Positions 14,192-23,152 of a DNA stretch of 64,000 bases are shown here, piece by piece. Positions within the stretch are counted from its first letter, which is position 1. The number at the start of each line of letters is the position of its first letter. The translations under genes and the position numbers were made by a program. Origin of the DNA: Channa striata (taxonomy: Eukaryota > Chordata > Actinopteri > Anabantiformes > Channidae); the NCBI GenBank assembly GCA_033026295.1, contig CM065185.1:19214001-19278000 (forward strand), written 5' to 3'. The notes under the pieces were generated by a model. The model ran no database searches. It saw only the letters and a list, made by a program, of their open reading frames with translations, and was not told the origin of the DNA.

Positions 14192-17100
14192 TACATACAT
14201 ACATACATTAATACACATACATAGACACATATATACACATACATACATATATAAACACACATATACATACATATAAATATATATAAACATACACACGTAC
14301 ACACACATACATATACATATACACACACACACACACACATATATACATTTTGTGTTGAGCACAGACTACAAGTTTTACAGAGGTCATTCCTGACAGTAAA
14401 GACGTTCACGCAATGAAAAAGCAGTTGCATCACATGTTCCACTACCTTTCTCATAGATCTCCTTTCTGTCACCATCAGTCAGAGCCTGAGTCTTTTTCTG
14501 CAGTTTCTCCTCCTCAGCCTTAGTCTGTTTGTCAAGGTAAGCCTCATCTGGGCTCATGGACAGGGTCAGTCTGTGCGTGTTCTCCTGCAGGGCCAAATGA
14601 GAGTGAATGCACGAGTCAAAGGGGCACAGTGCAACACGACTTAGCATTAACTCCAAAAATGCATTTGGCAGACATGAGGTGAAGCCACAAGTATCAAGCC
14701 TTTGTATAAATCGTGTTACAATAAAATCAAATAAGGCTGACAAACTGACCCTTAAATTTTTTTCATTTAATTTTTACCTTAAAGTATTGCTTAACTTTAT
14801 CCTGGAGGAAGCGAGGATTTTCCTTCAAGGCCTGTCTGAATTTGGCAACACTCTCGCTGATCTGCAGCAACTCCACAGGGTCACCATCATGGTTCCACGA
14901 TGACGCAATGTACTACAAGTACAAACACACACAATGTCAAGAATGAGGAAACCAAAAGACTTAAATAGCAAAGTTATTTGTTAGCAGTAAACATAGTTTT
15001 TCACACTGAAATAAAATAATTAATACACATTTTTATTGTATTCCTAGTTACTTGCAATTCTGAAATCAATTTATTTTTTGCAGTCCTGATGCTTCTGTGG
15101 TGGCCATGAGCTTGGCACAGAGATTGATTTTGGCAGATTAGAACACTCATTCCAGGCCAAGGTAAATTCCCTGGACCGTGACATGTTTACATTCTTGATC
15201 TCTTTACAAATATACAGAAAAATGGCAAAAGAAAGAAAAACACCACGTTTTACAGAGAGAATGCAAACTAACGTAGATGAGTTTCTAATACACCACCCAC
15301 AGGGATGTTAACATGTGTAATGTAATATGCATCCAAGGACCTGTGCAAATAAAACGAAGGTTATAAGGAGAAGGAGATAAGCAGCAGGGAACTCACTGAG
15401 GCCAGAGAAAGGCCGAAGTTGGTCGACTGGTGTTTCATCTGTATCTCAATCTTATGGAGAAGAGCCTCGATCCTCTCCTCCTCAAAGCCGTTCCTGTGTT
15501 GGATAATAAGGAGAAATTGTTTTTTATTACTGTGGAAATTGTTCTCTACTTCCTTATGCTCCATCATTTACCAGGATAGTGGTGATAAATGAGTAGCAGA
15601 CTGGACAGATTAAAATCATTCAGTGTAAAAGTCTGTGCAGTTTGTGCCTCATGAATTAACACTTGTCAGTGTTTTTGAAATTGCTTTCAAAAACTCAACA
15701 GTGTTCGCTGAAATACTTCATGAGGAATTCGATTTTTAACTTTGCTTTAATTTCGCTTTAATATTTGCTTTTGGCAAAGAACCCAGCTGCTTTCAGCTCT
15801 CATGACTGCTGGATATTTGCGTCCATTCAAATAACTTCCTCAACAAAGATGTTAAGATGTTCAGCCTTTACAAAACCGCATCCTATGACTGTTGTACAAC
15901 TGTAGTCACATAAAGTAACCATTTAGGAGAAGCAGTTCTAATCCGTAAATATCACAATACACACAATAACCACTGGACTCACTCAATAATGTCATCGATA
16001 GTTTGGCTGATGATTTGTTTGACCCTGTCCGTGTCCTCCTTAGCCATTCCCTGCAGGCCTACACTGAATGAGGCCTCTTTGGTGCTGCCATCGTATCTGC
16101 AAAAACACATTTTTAATTTAAATCCCAACAAACACTGGAATGTAAAGGGTGTTTCACCACAATTGGACATATAGTCAAACACTTAAGCCCCTTTCAGACC
16201 TTTTCTGACTTTTGGGATGTAGGTGTATGTGTGCACAAAAATGTCTGAGTGAAACGCGGCCGACATTATCTGGATTATATCCTTTGAGCCCACCAGTGCA
16301 ACGCCGTATTATGTGCGTCGGCTCGTGAGGACAGCTCGCTGCTCTTTTCCAAATCATTTGAAACATAAGCAATCGAGCGGCCGTGCTGACGACATCACTC
16401 AACTGTTGCTGTAGCTGAACAACTGAGCCTTTTTCTGTTGGTTCCACTGCTTTGATGTGCTGTAAATTAAACGTTTTTTTATATTGTATCAAGTTGAGCC
16501 TCCTTTGCATGGCGATCACGGACAAAAATCGAGTGGATTTTCAATTCTGAGGACGTTTCTCACAGCGGGCAATCTCCTGCTGTGAGTCGCATGTCTGAAA
16601 GGCCACTCCGGATAATGTCCGAGGCTGAATCCACTTGTTTGGAGGTCATGTCTGAAACAGGCTTTAGTGCGTTGAGTATTTACTGTCACATCACAAAGAT
16701 TGCGTCTGACTTAGGTCAGCTGGTTAATGTCCATTTACACACCCTACGACAGAGGAGAAGTCCGATCCTATCTTGGGTTCAATGAGAGCTTTGTAGAAAG
16801 GCGAGTTTGGTCCTGAGATCATCAGAGAGGACAGAAGGCTGAGAGTGAATCCTTCAAATGTATCAGTGATGCTGCAAAGACAAACCGGAGCAAAACAGAA
16901 TAGATCGAATGCCATCAAATTCAAGATGAGCTAATATTTGCAGCTTTTACATGTGATATGTTGTTTATGTTCTGATGTGAATAACATATGATTTGAGGAG
17001 AATTGCAAATCATTGAATTCTGTATTTAATTTACATTTACACATCCTCCCCACTTTTCTGGAACTGCAGTTGTATTTCAAGATGAGTTTCTGCAACACAG

Positions 17101-20100
17101 TACAGGAGATAAGGTGATGTGATCTTACTCTCCCAGCAGGTAGCTCACACACAGCGTGTTCTGCCTGGTCGGATCTGGGGCTAGAGCATCCGGGCTACAG
17201 GTCACATGGGCCTCCCGCTGAGGAAATTCACAAGGAGATCAAACTATATTTTATAAAATATATTTTTTTGTGCGTTCAATTGACAAATACACAGTCTCCT
17301 ATACAAAATTCCAGCTAAGCTCATCATACTATCTAGACATTAATAGAAACACTGTTGAGATTTAAAATTAAATTTATGCTCTTTACAGTTTTGCAACTCA
17401 GTCTTCAGTGAGACTACAGACAACCATTATGCACGCTTTGAAAAATAGTTTGTACTCAGTGTAAGTTGAGCTTTCTTTGTTCAGTTAAGCTCGGAATCTC
17501 TGCAGGAAACCCCTGACTGCAGGTGAGACTGTATTTCTGTAATCGAATACCCGTTCACCCCGATATGATGAAAAGGAAAAACTTACAGGACCGGTCCAGT
17601 GCGGCTGGGAGGGGACCTCTGTGTTTGGGTCAATGCGTTCAAACTTGGACAGAGCTTCTTCTTCTATCTGCTTCAGATGCTGTTCCAAAGGCAAATCACC
17701 ATAAGTGAAGAACCTGAAAAAAAAAAAACATAATCATGTGGTTTTGTTTGTCTTATGTGTAAAGTGGTGTACGCAAGGCGATGTTTGTGCCTTAATATCA
17801 CTGTTCCTTTTCGTTCTCTGCGTACCTTGCATTGCTGGGATGGTAGTGTGTGGCGTGGAACTGTTTGAGCTGCTCCCAGGTAAGGTCGGGGATGGCCAGA
17901 GGTTCTCCTCCTGACACCACAGAGTAGGTGTGGTCTGGATACAGCTTGTTCTGAAGGTGCTGGGCATATAAGCGCTCATTGTCTGCCTGCAAAAACAAGG
18001 TCACAAAATGTTTAATTTCAAAACCATTTTATAGAGCTATACGGAAAATATCAGAATCAAGTTTGCACACGCAAAGATTGTGACACTGGGGTCTGGTGGC
18101 CGCCAAAATACTTACACGATCAACAACAATGAAGATTCACATTGACACAGGAACATAAACAACGCTCAGCACATATCAATACAAAGTATGGCAGTGATGT
18201 ACAGGCAAGTAGGCGAGGAATTGTAAACGTGGAGTTAATAAATTCCTTCTGAATTATTCAGCACTGACACTATTTGGGTTTATATTGATAATAAAATAAT
18301 GACTCAACGGTTTAGGGGCAGTATGTTGTTATTGCAAAGAGACTCTTCTACAACTTGGGCTCAGCAATGTACTGTACACGCTTTCAGGCTGAATTTACGG
18401 CCAATGCACTTTGTTTGATAAAGAAATAACTTAAAGTCTTAGGTGTCATTAGAATTCAAGGACTCATAGATTTATTATTTACAGGCAATATGAGGTTTTA
18501 CTTACTTAACCTCATATCCTACACTAGGTCAAGTCCCACAAAGTCTCTTTACCCAGAGACGTCATGTAGATGTTATCTTCTTTTTGGCTCGAATTAGTCC
18601 TTTTCTTTCACATTAGCTTCTTCCACTTTTCCTTGCGTTGCCTCATTTAGGTTTTTCTTGTACCGAAAAGATTTAAGTTAAGATTACTTACAAAAACTCC
18701 CTTCATTTCATTGAACACCACTCCTTTAAATGCCAATGGAGAGTTGGGATCTGTGGGAATTTCATTCTCCAGCCTCCAGCCCTCCTGCCTGGAAAATTCA
18801 GACATAAAAATCTAATCGAGCGCTTCGGCTTCAAACAAGCAAAATTGCAACAGAAGCGAACAGCGTTATTCCCAAATCCTTTTACTGATGCACCAGAATT
18901 ATGACATCAAGTACTTGGTACAAGTACCAAAATTAAAATCTGTTGTTTTTTATCATACAATATATAACTTGGCAGCAAAAGAAAACTCACCAAAAATCCA
19001 GCTCTCGTAAACAAGGGAAGAAAACTGCATCCAAATAGACCGAGAGCAGATTCTGGAAGTCTTTGCTATTTTGTGTTGAGAACGGATACATGGTGTAGTC
19101 ACTGGCTGTTCACAGAGAACAAATAAAAAAGAAAAAGTCACGTAAATAGGAGGAATATATTTTGAAAATTACTATAAATATGGGTTCACGTTTATGTTTT
19201 AGCATTCCTTACCTGTGAAGGCATTCATGAAGGTGGACAGAGACCTGTTGAGCATCTTGAAGAAGGGGTCTCTGCAGGGATACTTCTTCGATCCACAGAG
19301 CACAGTATGCTCCAGGATGTGTGGAACCCCTGTGCTATCCAAAGGGGTTGTCCTGAACTGGACACTGAAACACAACAAGAGGTATATTATCATCTCACCT
19401 CATCTCAGACCTGAGTCTGAGATGAGGTGAGATGAGTCGGAACTTGTGTCAAACAACCTGAAGAGGTTGTTGGAGTCATCTCTGGCTGCGTGGAGGTACT
19501 GAGCTCCAGTTTTATCATGGGTCAACTTCAATGCTGTGAGAAATAGGTCAGGCACTGCTACAACCTGGGAAAAACAAAAGCTTTATGAAATCATACCAAT
19601 GTCTTTAACTAGGAAATCGTGGATAGGAGTAACGGCTACATTTACAGGCTTCAAGTTTTGGTTTGAGGCCAGTAAAAGAGTCTGTCAGACATGTCACTGG
19701 GTGGCTGGGTTGAAAGAACACGAGTCACACTCACGAGTCACTTTACCTGTGACGCTAACTGTTTGGAAGTATTCTCAAGTGGGTAAAAGTCTTCATTTAC
19801 TGCTGGAATGAAATACCTCCAGAAAAAAAAAACATCCTTTCGAAAGAAACTTATTATTCATGTCTATCGTAGTCACACAACTCTGCTTTTTGAGCTGCTT
19901 TGAGTCTTCAGTTTTACTAACTGTAGGAGAGTTTCAACGTTCAGCTAAGGTTTTATTTTTAAGTGTTTGTTCGTGTTCTCGCCCCGTAGAAGTTCTCATC
20001 ATCGACGGACACGGTGGAACCCACCTCTCGGACTGTGAAGCCGTGGATTTTCTGTCCCGGCTGGTACTGAAGAGCCCTCTCTCTGGCCGAAGTGCTGCTC

Positions 20101-20725
20101 AGCCTCCATGTGTACCGCTGTCCACCGAACCTGGGAGGAAAAGCACACGTCATCCACAGAGAGAAGAAGTCACAAATCCTAACGGCTGAGCTCGGTTGGC
20201 CTGAAGCTTTAATAAAAGCTCGACAGGCGTGGATTTAAAGAGAGAAGTCCGATTGTTTCCTCCCTGAACGTGTCTTTCTCAACACATTGCACAACCAACC
20301 TGGACTAGATGAGCACATTCATGTTTAAGCCTTTCAATGACTTTCTATGGGGAGCAGGTGTGATTTTGAACTAATTAGTAATGATTTCACCTTTGATGAA
20401 AGTACTGAAACTTTTACTCGAGTTCTGAGTTGGTTTACGTCTTCGACTTCAATCCTCAGGTCATAACACATAAAGTGGCTGAAAGCACTAACGGCTTTTA
20501 ATGATGACGGACGTAACACCAGCTGTTACGTGATGTCGGCGTGGTTGCATCAGCCATTTATTCTGTTTCTGTCACGTTCCCACAAGGTTGAAGCAGAATT
20601 TTCACACCAAGGGGCCGATGGTTGATCCGGGCCCCGCTTCACGGATTTCACAGCCCTGTCAGGTGTTAGCTAACTCACCTTCGACATCGAAGTTTCTGGA
20701 GCACCGCCTTCGTCTGCCGAAACAT
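67..20725 (-). CDS. pitrm1: pitrm1, mitochondrial presequence protease (17 exons seen, 3' end outside window)
   Basis: Zinc metallopeptidase of the M16C family. In the mitochondrial matrix such enzymes degrade cleaved targeting presequences and other short unstructured peptides, including amyloid-beta. I recognised it by close agreement with vertebrate PITRM1 in every exon: an inverted zinc motif HILEH at residues 102-106 inside a DSTGVPHILEHTVLCGSKKY segment, the distal zinc glutamate in NEMKG (E203), then TWEQLKQFHATHYHPSNAR, the second M16 half (SLLSSLMISGPNSPFYKALI) and IEALLHKIEIQMKHQST. The start MFRQTKAVLQKLRCRR is basic and free of acidic residues, as expected of a mitochondrial presequence. 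The 17 exons total 1983 nt, exactly 661 codons with no stop or frameshift. The zinc residues sit two positions earlier than in human. Coding pieces run from the highest coordinate to the lowest. Intron 14 is 13.7 kb of repeats; the other introns are 79-705 nt. The remaining ~36% of the protein lies left of position 1. Confidence 0.96.
418..547 (-). CDS. pitrm1: pitrm1 exon 16 (residues 578-621)
   Basis: Encodes GGVPAQYCEQPTNGLVYFRA and then MCSLNTLPEDLRLYVPLFCS, close to human PVQYCAQPTNGMVYFRAF. Acceptor TATCCCCACAG, donor AA|GTGAGT. Only 79 nt of intron separate it from exon 15. Confidence 0.97.
627..743 (-). CDS. pitrm1: pitrm1 exon 15 (residues 539-578)
   Basis: Encodes LELLAAQSKTHDASCLPALK and then VSDIDATTPFTPVQIGSA, equivalent to the human QDASCLPALKVSDIEPTIP segment. 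The phase-1 join to exon 14 across 13.7 kb is exact. Acceptor TGTTTTCTAG, donor GCAG|GTACGG. Confidence 0.95.
852..10079. repeat. Large minisatellite array, 10/20-bp units
   Basis: About 9.2 kb of tandem sequence made of decamers such as ACACACGTAC, CCACATAATT and CACATACTTA, usually paired as a 20-bp unit ACACACGTACCCACATAATT. Variants include ACACACGTACACACGTAATT (a homogeneous run at about 1690-1860 and again at 2130-2260), a TACTGCGTAATT form (about 2580-2740), a GTACTAACATAATT form, and CpG-rich forms with GCGTGCCC or CGCACCC (5640-5810, 7020-7230, 8630-8700, 9285-9440). Near 9590-9960 it changes to ACACACGTACACACAT units, then to ACATAC-rich sequence. Larger blocks are duplicated within it. 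It is open in several frames on both strands but does not encode a plausible protein. Confidence 0.95.
10888..11403 (-). pseudogene. LINE RT thumb/C-terminal fragment
   Basis: Contains RNLGVIFDQDLSFTSHIKQI and LVHAFVTSRLEYCNSLLSGC, the standard sequence after the RT active site in L2-type elements. It shifts frame again near 10930, where the DHISPSLASLHWLPVKCRIE segment (10943-10650) continues in another frame. Confidence 0.85.
11422..12264 (-). pseudogene. LINE reverse transcriptase fragment
   Basis: An open stretch of 280 codons covers RT blocks up to the YGIPQGSVLGPILF motif. It leaves frame just before the active-site Ala-Asp-Asp, which lies in another frame at 11418-11426. A further shift follows within about 25 nt, after which reading resumes at 11403-10888 with KPDETNKLIKLQACLKDTRD. 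The RT is therefore broken by at least two indels at its catalytic centre. Confidence 0.85.
12513..12698 (-). pseudogene. LINE endonuclease domain fragment
   Basis: Contains GDFNIHVDADSNSLNTAFTS and NEPTHCFSHTLDLVLAYGI, the GDFN and LDLVL regions of an exonuclease-endonuclease-phosphatase fold domain. The segment upstream (to about 12850) continues it in another frame. The N-terminal third of the domain is missing because the element is truncated against the minisatellite. Confidence 0.8.
12854..13726. repeat. Second minisatellite array, 24-bp unit
   Basis: Tandem units of 24 bp beginning GTACCCACATACATACATAC, with CTTA, CAGATG and CAAATG variants and runs of pure (CATA)n. Two blocks with the same order (ACATACATACGTACACACACACCC-type spacers near 13130 and 13560) point to an internal duplication of roughly 430 bp. 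The units resemble the last ~80 bp of the array on the other side of the LINE (about 10000-10078), so the two are probably parts of one array. Confidence 0.9.
13728..13818. repeat. (AT)n tract, about 91 bp
   Basis: An uninterrupted alternating AT run of about 45 dinucleotides directly abutting the 24-bp array. Such tracts readily extrude cruciforms and their length in an assembly is often unreliable. Confidence 0.97.
13867..14150. repeat. Dispersed teleost repeat with telomere-like CCCTAA motifs
   Basis: Starts near GTACAGTATTGACTTGTAAG and contains degenerate telomere-like motifs (TTACCCTAACCCTAACC at 13936-13952, more to 14002). It then has two phrases of the type AAAATGTCCTCA (14070-14101) before a CA microsatellite. 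From memory, sequences with this order (GTAAGGACACTTAC, CCCTAA variants, TGTCCTCA pairs, then CA repeats) occur many times in teleost genomes. It is therefore better read as a dispersed repeat than as a true interstitial telomere. The G/T homopolymers at 14026-14042 are internal. Confidence 0.6.
14155..14345. repeat. CA / CATA microsatellite tract
   Basis: A (CA)n run of about 33 bp followed by CATA, ATAC and ACATAT mixtures and a second short CA run (14321-14340), about 100 bp before exon 14. Confidence 0.9.
14446..14584 (-). CDS. pitrm1: pitrm1 exon 14 (residues 493-539)
   Basis: Encodes ENTHRLTLSMSPDEAYLDKQ, TKAEEEKLQKKTQALTDGDR and KEIYEK, matching HKLTLSMRPDDKYHEKQ and GDRQQIYEKG in human. 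The charged stretch may be helical. Donor AAAG|GTAGTG. It is followed by the 13.7-kb repeat-filled intron 14. Confidence 0.95.
14778..14912 (-). CDS. pitrm1: pitrm1 exon 13 (residues 448-492)
   Basis: Encodes YIASSWNHDGDPVELLQISE, SVAKFRQALKENPRFLQDKV and KQYFK. It continues directly from exon 12 in phase 0, as in human SYIASCWNHDGDPVELL. Acceptor ACTTGTAG, donor AAG|GTAAAA. Confidence 0.95.
15397..15493 (-). CDS. pitrm1: pitrm1 exon 12 (residues 415-447)
   Basis: Encodes NGFEEERIEALLHKIEIQMK and then HQSTNFGLSLAS, nearly identical to vertebrate PITRM1. Acceptor CCAACACAG, donor TCA|GTGAGT, phase 0. Confidence 0.96.
15983..16096 (-). CDS. pitrm1: pitrm1 exon 11 (residues 377-415)
   Basis: Encodes YDGSTKEASFSVGLQGMAKE and then DTDRVKQIISQTIDDII, matching human REAYFSVGLQGIVEKD. 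Acceptor TTTTTGCAG, donor GA|GTGAGT. Confidence 0.96.
16743..16871 (-). CDS. pitrm1: pitrm1 exon 10 (residues 334-377)
   Basis: Encodes ITDTFEGFTLSLLSSLMISG and then PNSPFYKALIEPKIGSDFSS, in the second M16 subdomain. Acceptor TCTTTGCAG, donor AGG|GTGTGT, a less usual but acceptable donor. Confidence 0.96.
17129..17217 (-). CDS. pitrm1: pitrm1 exon 9 (residues 305-334)
   Basis: Encodes REAHVTCSPDALAPDPTRQN followed by TLCVSYLLGD, aligning with the human CGPDSFATDPSKQTTISVSFLL stretch. Acceptor TTTCCTCAG, donor GA|GTAAGA. Confidence 0.9.
17587..17713 (-). CDS. pitrm1: pitrm1 exon 8 (residues 262-304)
   Basis: Encodes FFTYGDLPLEQHLKQIEEEA followed by LSKFERIDPNTEVPSQPHW, matching the end of the first M16 subdomain. 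The acceptor follows an uninterrupted T-tract of 12. Donor CCT|GTAAGT, phase 0. Confidence 0.95.
17826..17986 (-). CDS. pitrm1: pitrm1 exon 7 (residues 209-262)
   Basis: Encodes ADNERLYAQHLQNKLYPDHT, YSVVSGGEPLAIPDLTWEQL and KQFHATHYHPSNAR, among the most conserved stretches of vertebrate PITRM1. Acceptor TTTTTGCAG, donor AAG|GTACGC. Confidence 0.97.
18692..18788 (-). CDS. pitrm1: pitrm1 exon 6, distal zinc ligand (residues 176-208)
   Basis: Encodes QEGWRLENEIPTDPNSPLAF and then KGVVFNEMKGVF. The glutamate of NEMKG is residue 203 and corresponds to the third zinc ligand of the family. Acceptor TTTTCCAG, donor TTT|GTAAGT. It ends in phase 0. Confidence 0.95.
18991..19105 (-). CDS. pitrm1: pitrm1 exon 5 (residues 138-176)
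   Basis: Reads ASDYTMYPFSTQNSKDFQNL and then LSVYLDAVFFPCLRELDFW, matching the PITRM1 segment between the zinc motif and the distal ligand. Acceptor CTGTGAACAG, donor TTTTTG|GTGAGT. Confidence 0.95.
19213..19364 (-). CDS. pitrm1: pitrm1 exon 4, zinc-site exon (residues 87-138)
   Basis: Carries the inverted zinc-binding motif HILEH: H102 and H106 are ligands and E105 is the general base, by family knowledge. It is followed by TVLCGSKKYPCRDPFFKMLN and RSLSTFMNAFT. All catalytic residues are present. Acceptor GTGTTTCAG, donor CAG|GTAAGG. Confidence 0.97.
19390..19435 (-). repeat. Perfect 21-bp hairpin inside 93-nt pitrm1 intron 3
   Basis: The left arm CATCTCACCTCATCTCAGAC (19391-19410) is exactly complementary to 19415-19434 across a 4-nt loop, and the flanking T19390/A19435 adds one more pair. 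The hairpin fills half of an intron of only 93 nt (19365-19457). On the transcript strand the 3' arm contains GAG|GTGAGA, a better donor match than the one actually used. Confidence 0.9.
19458..19564 (-). CDS. pitrm1: pitrm1 exon 3 (residues 52-87)
   Basis: Encodes VVAVPDLFLTALKLTHDKTG and then AQYLHAARDDSNNLF, the conserved first beta-strands of the M16 N-domain. The acceptor is TTTTTCCCAG. The donor CAG|GTTGTT is unusually weak and opens a 93-nt intron dominated by a perfect hairpin. Confidence 0.93.
20025..20130 (-). CDS. pitrm1: pitrm1 exon 2 (residues 16-51)
   Basis: The acceptor is TTTTCCTCCCAG and the donor GAG|GTGGGT. The exon encodes ARERALQYQPGQKIHGFTV, close to the start of the mature vertebrate PITRM1 protein. 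Phase 2 in, phase 0 out. Confidence 0.93.
20679..20725 (-). CDS. pitrm1: pitrm1 exon 1 (residues 1-16)
   Basis: The ATG is at 20725-20723 and the donor AG|GTGAGT follows at 20678. It encodes an Arg/Lys-rich, acid-free start typical of a matrix-targeting peptide. This start is chosen because exon 2 joins in frame and the peptide fits the expected location; no upstream in-frame alternative was supported. Confidence 0.85.
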
Positions 20726-21120
20726 AGCTCTGTCAGGATTTAAATAAGACAGCGAAGACAATCTGTGCTGGTTTCATTCATAAAACTACACAACTCTTGA
20801 CACCGAACACATGTTTTCCTCAGCTCAGCATCCAAACTGTCCCCTCACGCCGCCGAGGACACATGACTCAACTGTTTACGTAAAAAAGGACAGACGCGCC
20901 GACCGCAGATCTGACAGCCATGTTTCCGCTGCTTATACCCATCCCTATTAGCTGAAACTCTGCAGATACATTCTGCGCGGCGCAACGTTCACTTCCCTTA
21001 ACGCGAGCGTCCACCTCGAAACACTCTTGATTTTGATTGGTCGAGGGGGACAGACGAGCACACGATTGGCTAAACCAAGTAGTCGCTCGAGTAAATGGCA
21101 GCGATTCCGGAACACAAATT
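20726..21120 (-). promoter_or_regulatory. pitrm1: Probable pitrm1 promoter with two CCAAT boxes
   Basis: Upstream of the exon 1 ATG the sequence becomes more CpG-rich (about 20880-21060). On the minus strand it holds two CCAAT boxes, at 21036-21040 (in CGACCAATCAAAA) and 21065-21069 (in GCCAATCGTG), 29 bp apart. Paired CCAAT boxes are typical of NF-Y-driven TATA-less housekeeping promoters. I see no TATA box at a useful distance. The transcription start cannot be fixed from sequence alone. Confidence 0.5.
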
Positions 21121-23098
21121 CATAAATAAATGCTAGACCCTTTTTGTCATTCTTAAAAAAACCAACAACAGCAACAGAATCAATTTTAAACTATCTCTTT
21201 TTAATTTTAAACGATATTTTTAGGAATGGATTTATGTGTAATGTAAACATTCCCCCAGCAGATGTCGCCGTGAGATCACTATAAACGGGTTAAAGGTGCG
21301 TCTTCCTGTCAGGCGACCCCCGGCAGTTTAAGTGGGGTCACAATTTTAACGCCGGAAAGCTTTAACGTTCTAACCCCAATCAATTTGACCTTAATACGGC
21401 ATTTTACCTTTCAGCTTTTATTAACAACACATATGACTTACCTAAGGAATAAAGAATCTCATGAAAATCTCTATAGTAAAGTAGAAATATTATTAGTGAT
21501 TTGTACTTTTAATTTGATTCATATTATTTTAATATTTTGTAAATGAACTGTGTCACTGTGACTCAAAATACAGTTTTATAATTAATATTTCCACACTTTG
21601 TCTGTGCACGTGATACCAGCTGAAATGATGAAGATAGGCGCCGTTCAGAAGCACTCAGCTCAGCTCAGACTCAGCTTTAGAGCATCAAGATGCCAGTTGA
21701 CATTACAGGCAACTAAAGTACCACAAACCCATTTCCTCAAAGGAAACCTGTGGTTATTTTAGGGCGACCCTGCAGATTCTTGCTCCTCCCAGCTGACAGT
21801 TCAGTATTCAAACCTCAAACCAGATGGAACAATTCTATTAGATCATTTTACACATGTTGCCTTACACTTCATCCTTGCGTCTTGCGGTGCTGTCGGAAAC
21901 TTTGGAAAATCGCTAAATATTTGAAATGGCATTGGCAGAGTTTAAACAAACCTCAGTTATATAACACATGTTTGTAACAATACTCCAGTACTGCTGAGTA
22001 TGAAATTATGGAACCAAAGCAATCACTTCAAGTCCGCAAGTGAATTTGTTTAATTACAGCTCATTTTCAAAATAAAATCCGAAATTGCAGCATTCTTCAA
22101 TATGGCAAAATAATATTACAGAGAGGTTTTTAAAGGTCGGATGAAGTGGTTCTAAACCCGCAGAGTTCTGTTCTGCAGAAACACAATGAGATCCTAAGAG
22201 ATTAGAATAGGAACAGTGCAGTCAGTTCTCGTTATAATATGGACTCTCAAGCACCACGTGAAACTTCTTTCTTTCTTGCTTCTTTTTCCTTTTTTTGAAT
22301 ATCTTCTAAAGGCACCCACGGTCATCCCTTGTGTTTCCACTGACAGCATGTGGGAGACTTTCCAGCAGCATGAATAGGAGGCCTTGGTGAGGAGGCAGGA
22401 GGGTTTTTGACAGAGCAGGAGCATCCTCCAACATGGTAGCTGTGTGCCGTCTGCCAGAGCATGTCCATTATCAGCGAAAACCTTGATCATACAAAGCAGC
22501 GTGAACGAGACACGCTAGAGGAATATTCGTCTTAAAATCTTGGTTATGTTAAAAAAAAAAAGTGAAATGTGGCCATGGAGTCTCACCTCATTTGTGGGAT
22601 TTTCAGCCACATAATTCACACACAACTTCAGCCTAGGAGTGGAATTGCTCTACTGAAAACACATCTTGGCTGTGATGAAAAAGATGCAAGCTAAATGAGC
22701 TTTTTCTTGCTTTGTTTGACACAAAATCAAGAATAAAAGTGTGCACTTACAATATTCTTACTTTTCATTCCACTGGGACTTTAAGCTTTTAAATTTAAAT
22801 AACAGCGTGATGTCACAATACTGCATGTTTCAGGCAGTTTTTGTGTCTGTGGTGGATGTTTTTACATTTGGCAACATCATCAAATGCAATAGAGATACAC
22901 TACACTCCAAAAATGATATCGCTCCACATAAACCACACATGCAGAGTTGTCAGGAACGTGAGCGGTCGGTGGTGTCATGGTGTTGATGTACTCCCCGAGG
23001 TAATCCACAGGATTTTATAAAGGTCTGGACTCTCCAGACGTCGCTTCATCCAGGCTTAAGCTATCCATCAGTGTCAGATGGAAGACAAAACCCTGACT

Positions 23099-23107
<9 letters not shown>

Positions 23108-23148
<41 letters not shown>
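23108..23148. repeat. (CA)n microsatellite, about 41 bp
   Basis: Pure CA run preceded by a short (TC) stretch. Confidence 0.97.

Positions 23149-23152
<4 letters not shown>

Larger units (their letters stand above)
744..14445 (-). other. pitrm1: pitrm1 intron 14, 13.7 kb, repeat-filled
   Basis: This intron lies between exon 14 and exon 15 and is almost entirely repetitive: array 852-10079, LINE 10080-12853, second array and (AT)n to 13818, a telomere-motif dispersed repeat, and a CA/CATA tract near 14155-14345. Only short single-copy stubs flank the exons (744-851 and about 14345-14445). The other sixteen introns inferred in this gene are under about 710 nt, so the repeats account for the size. 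Confidence 0.9.

Noticed and set aside
19391..19434. Rho-independent-type terminator or microRNA hairpin
   Set aside because: It lies within a 93-nt spliceosomal intron. It has no U-tract, and a 21-bp stem with a 4-nt loop is too short for a canonical pre-miRNA.
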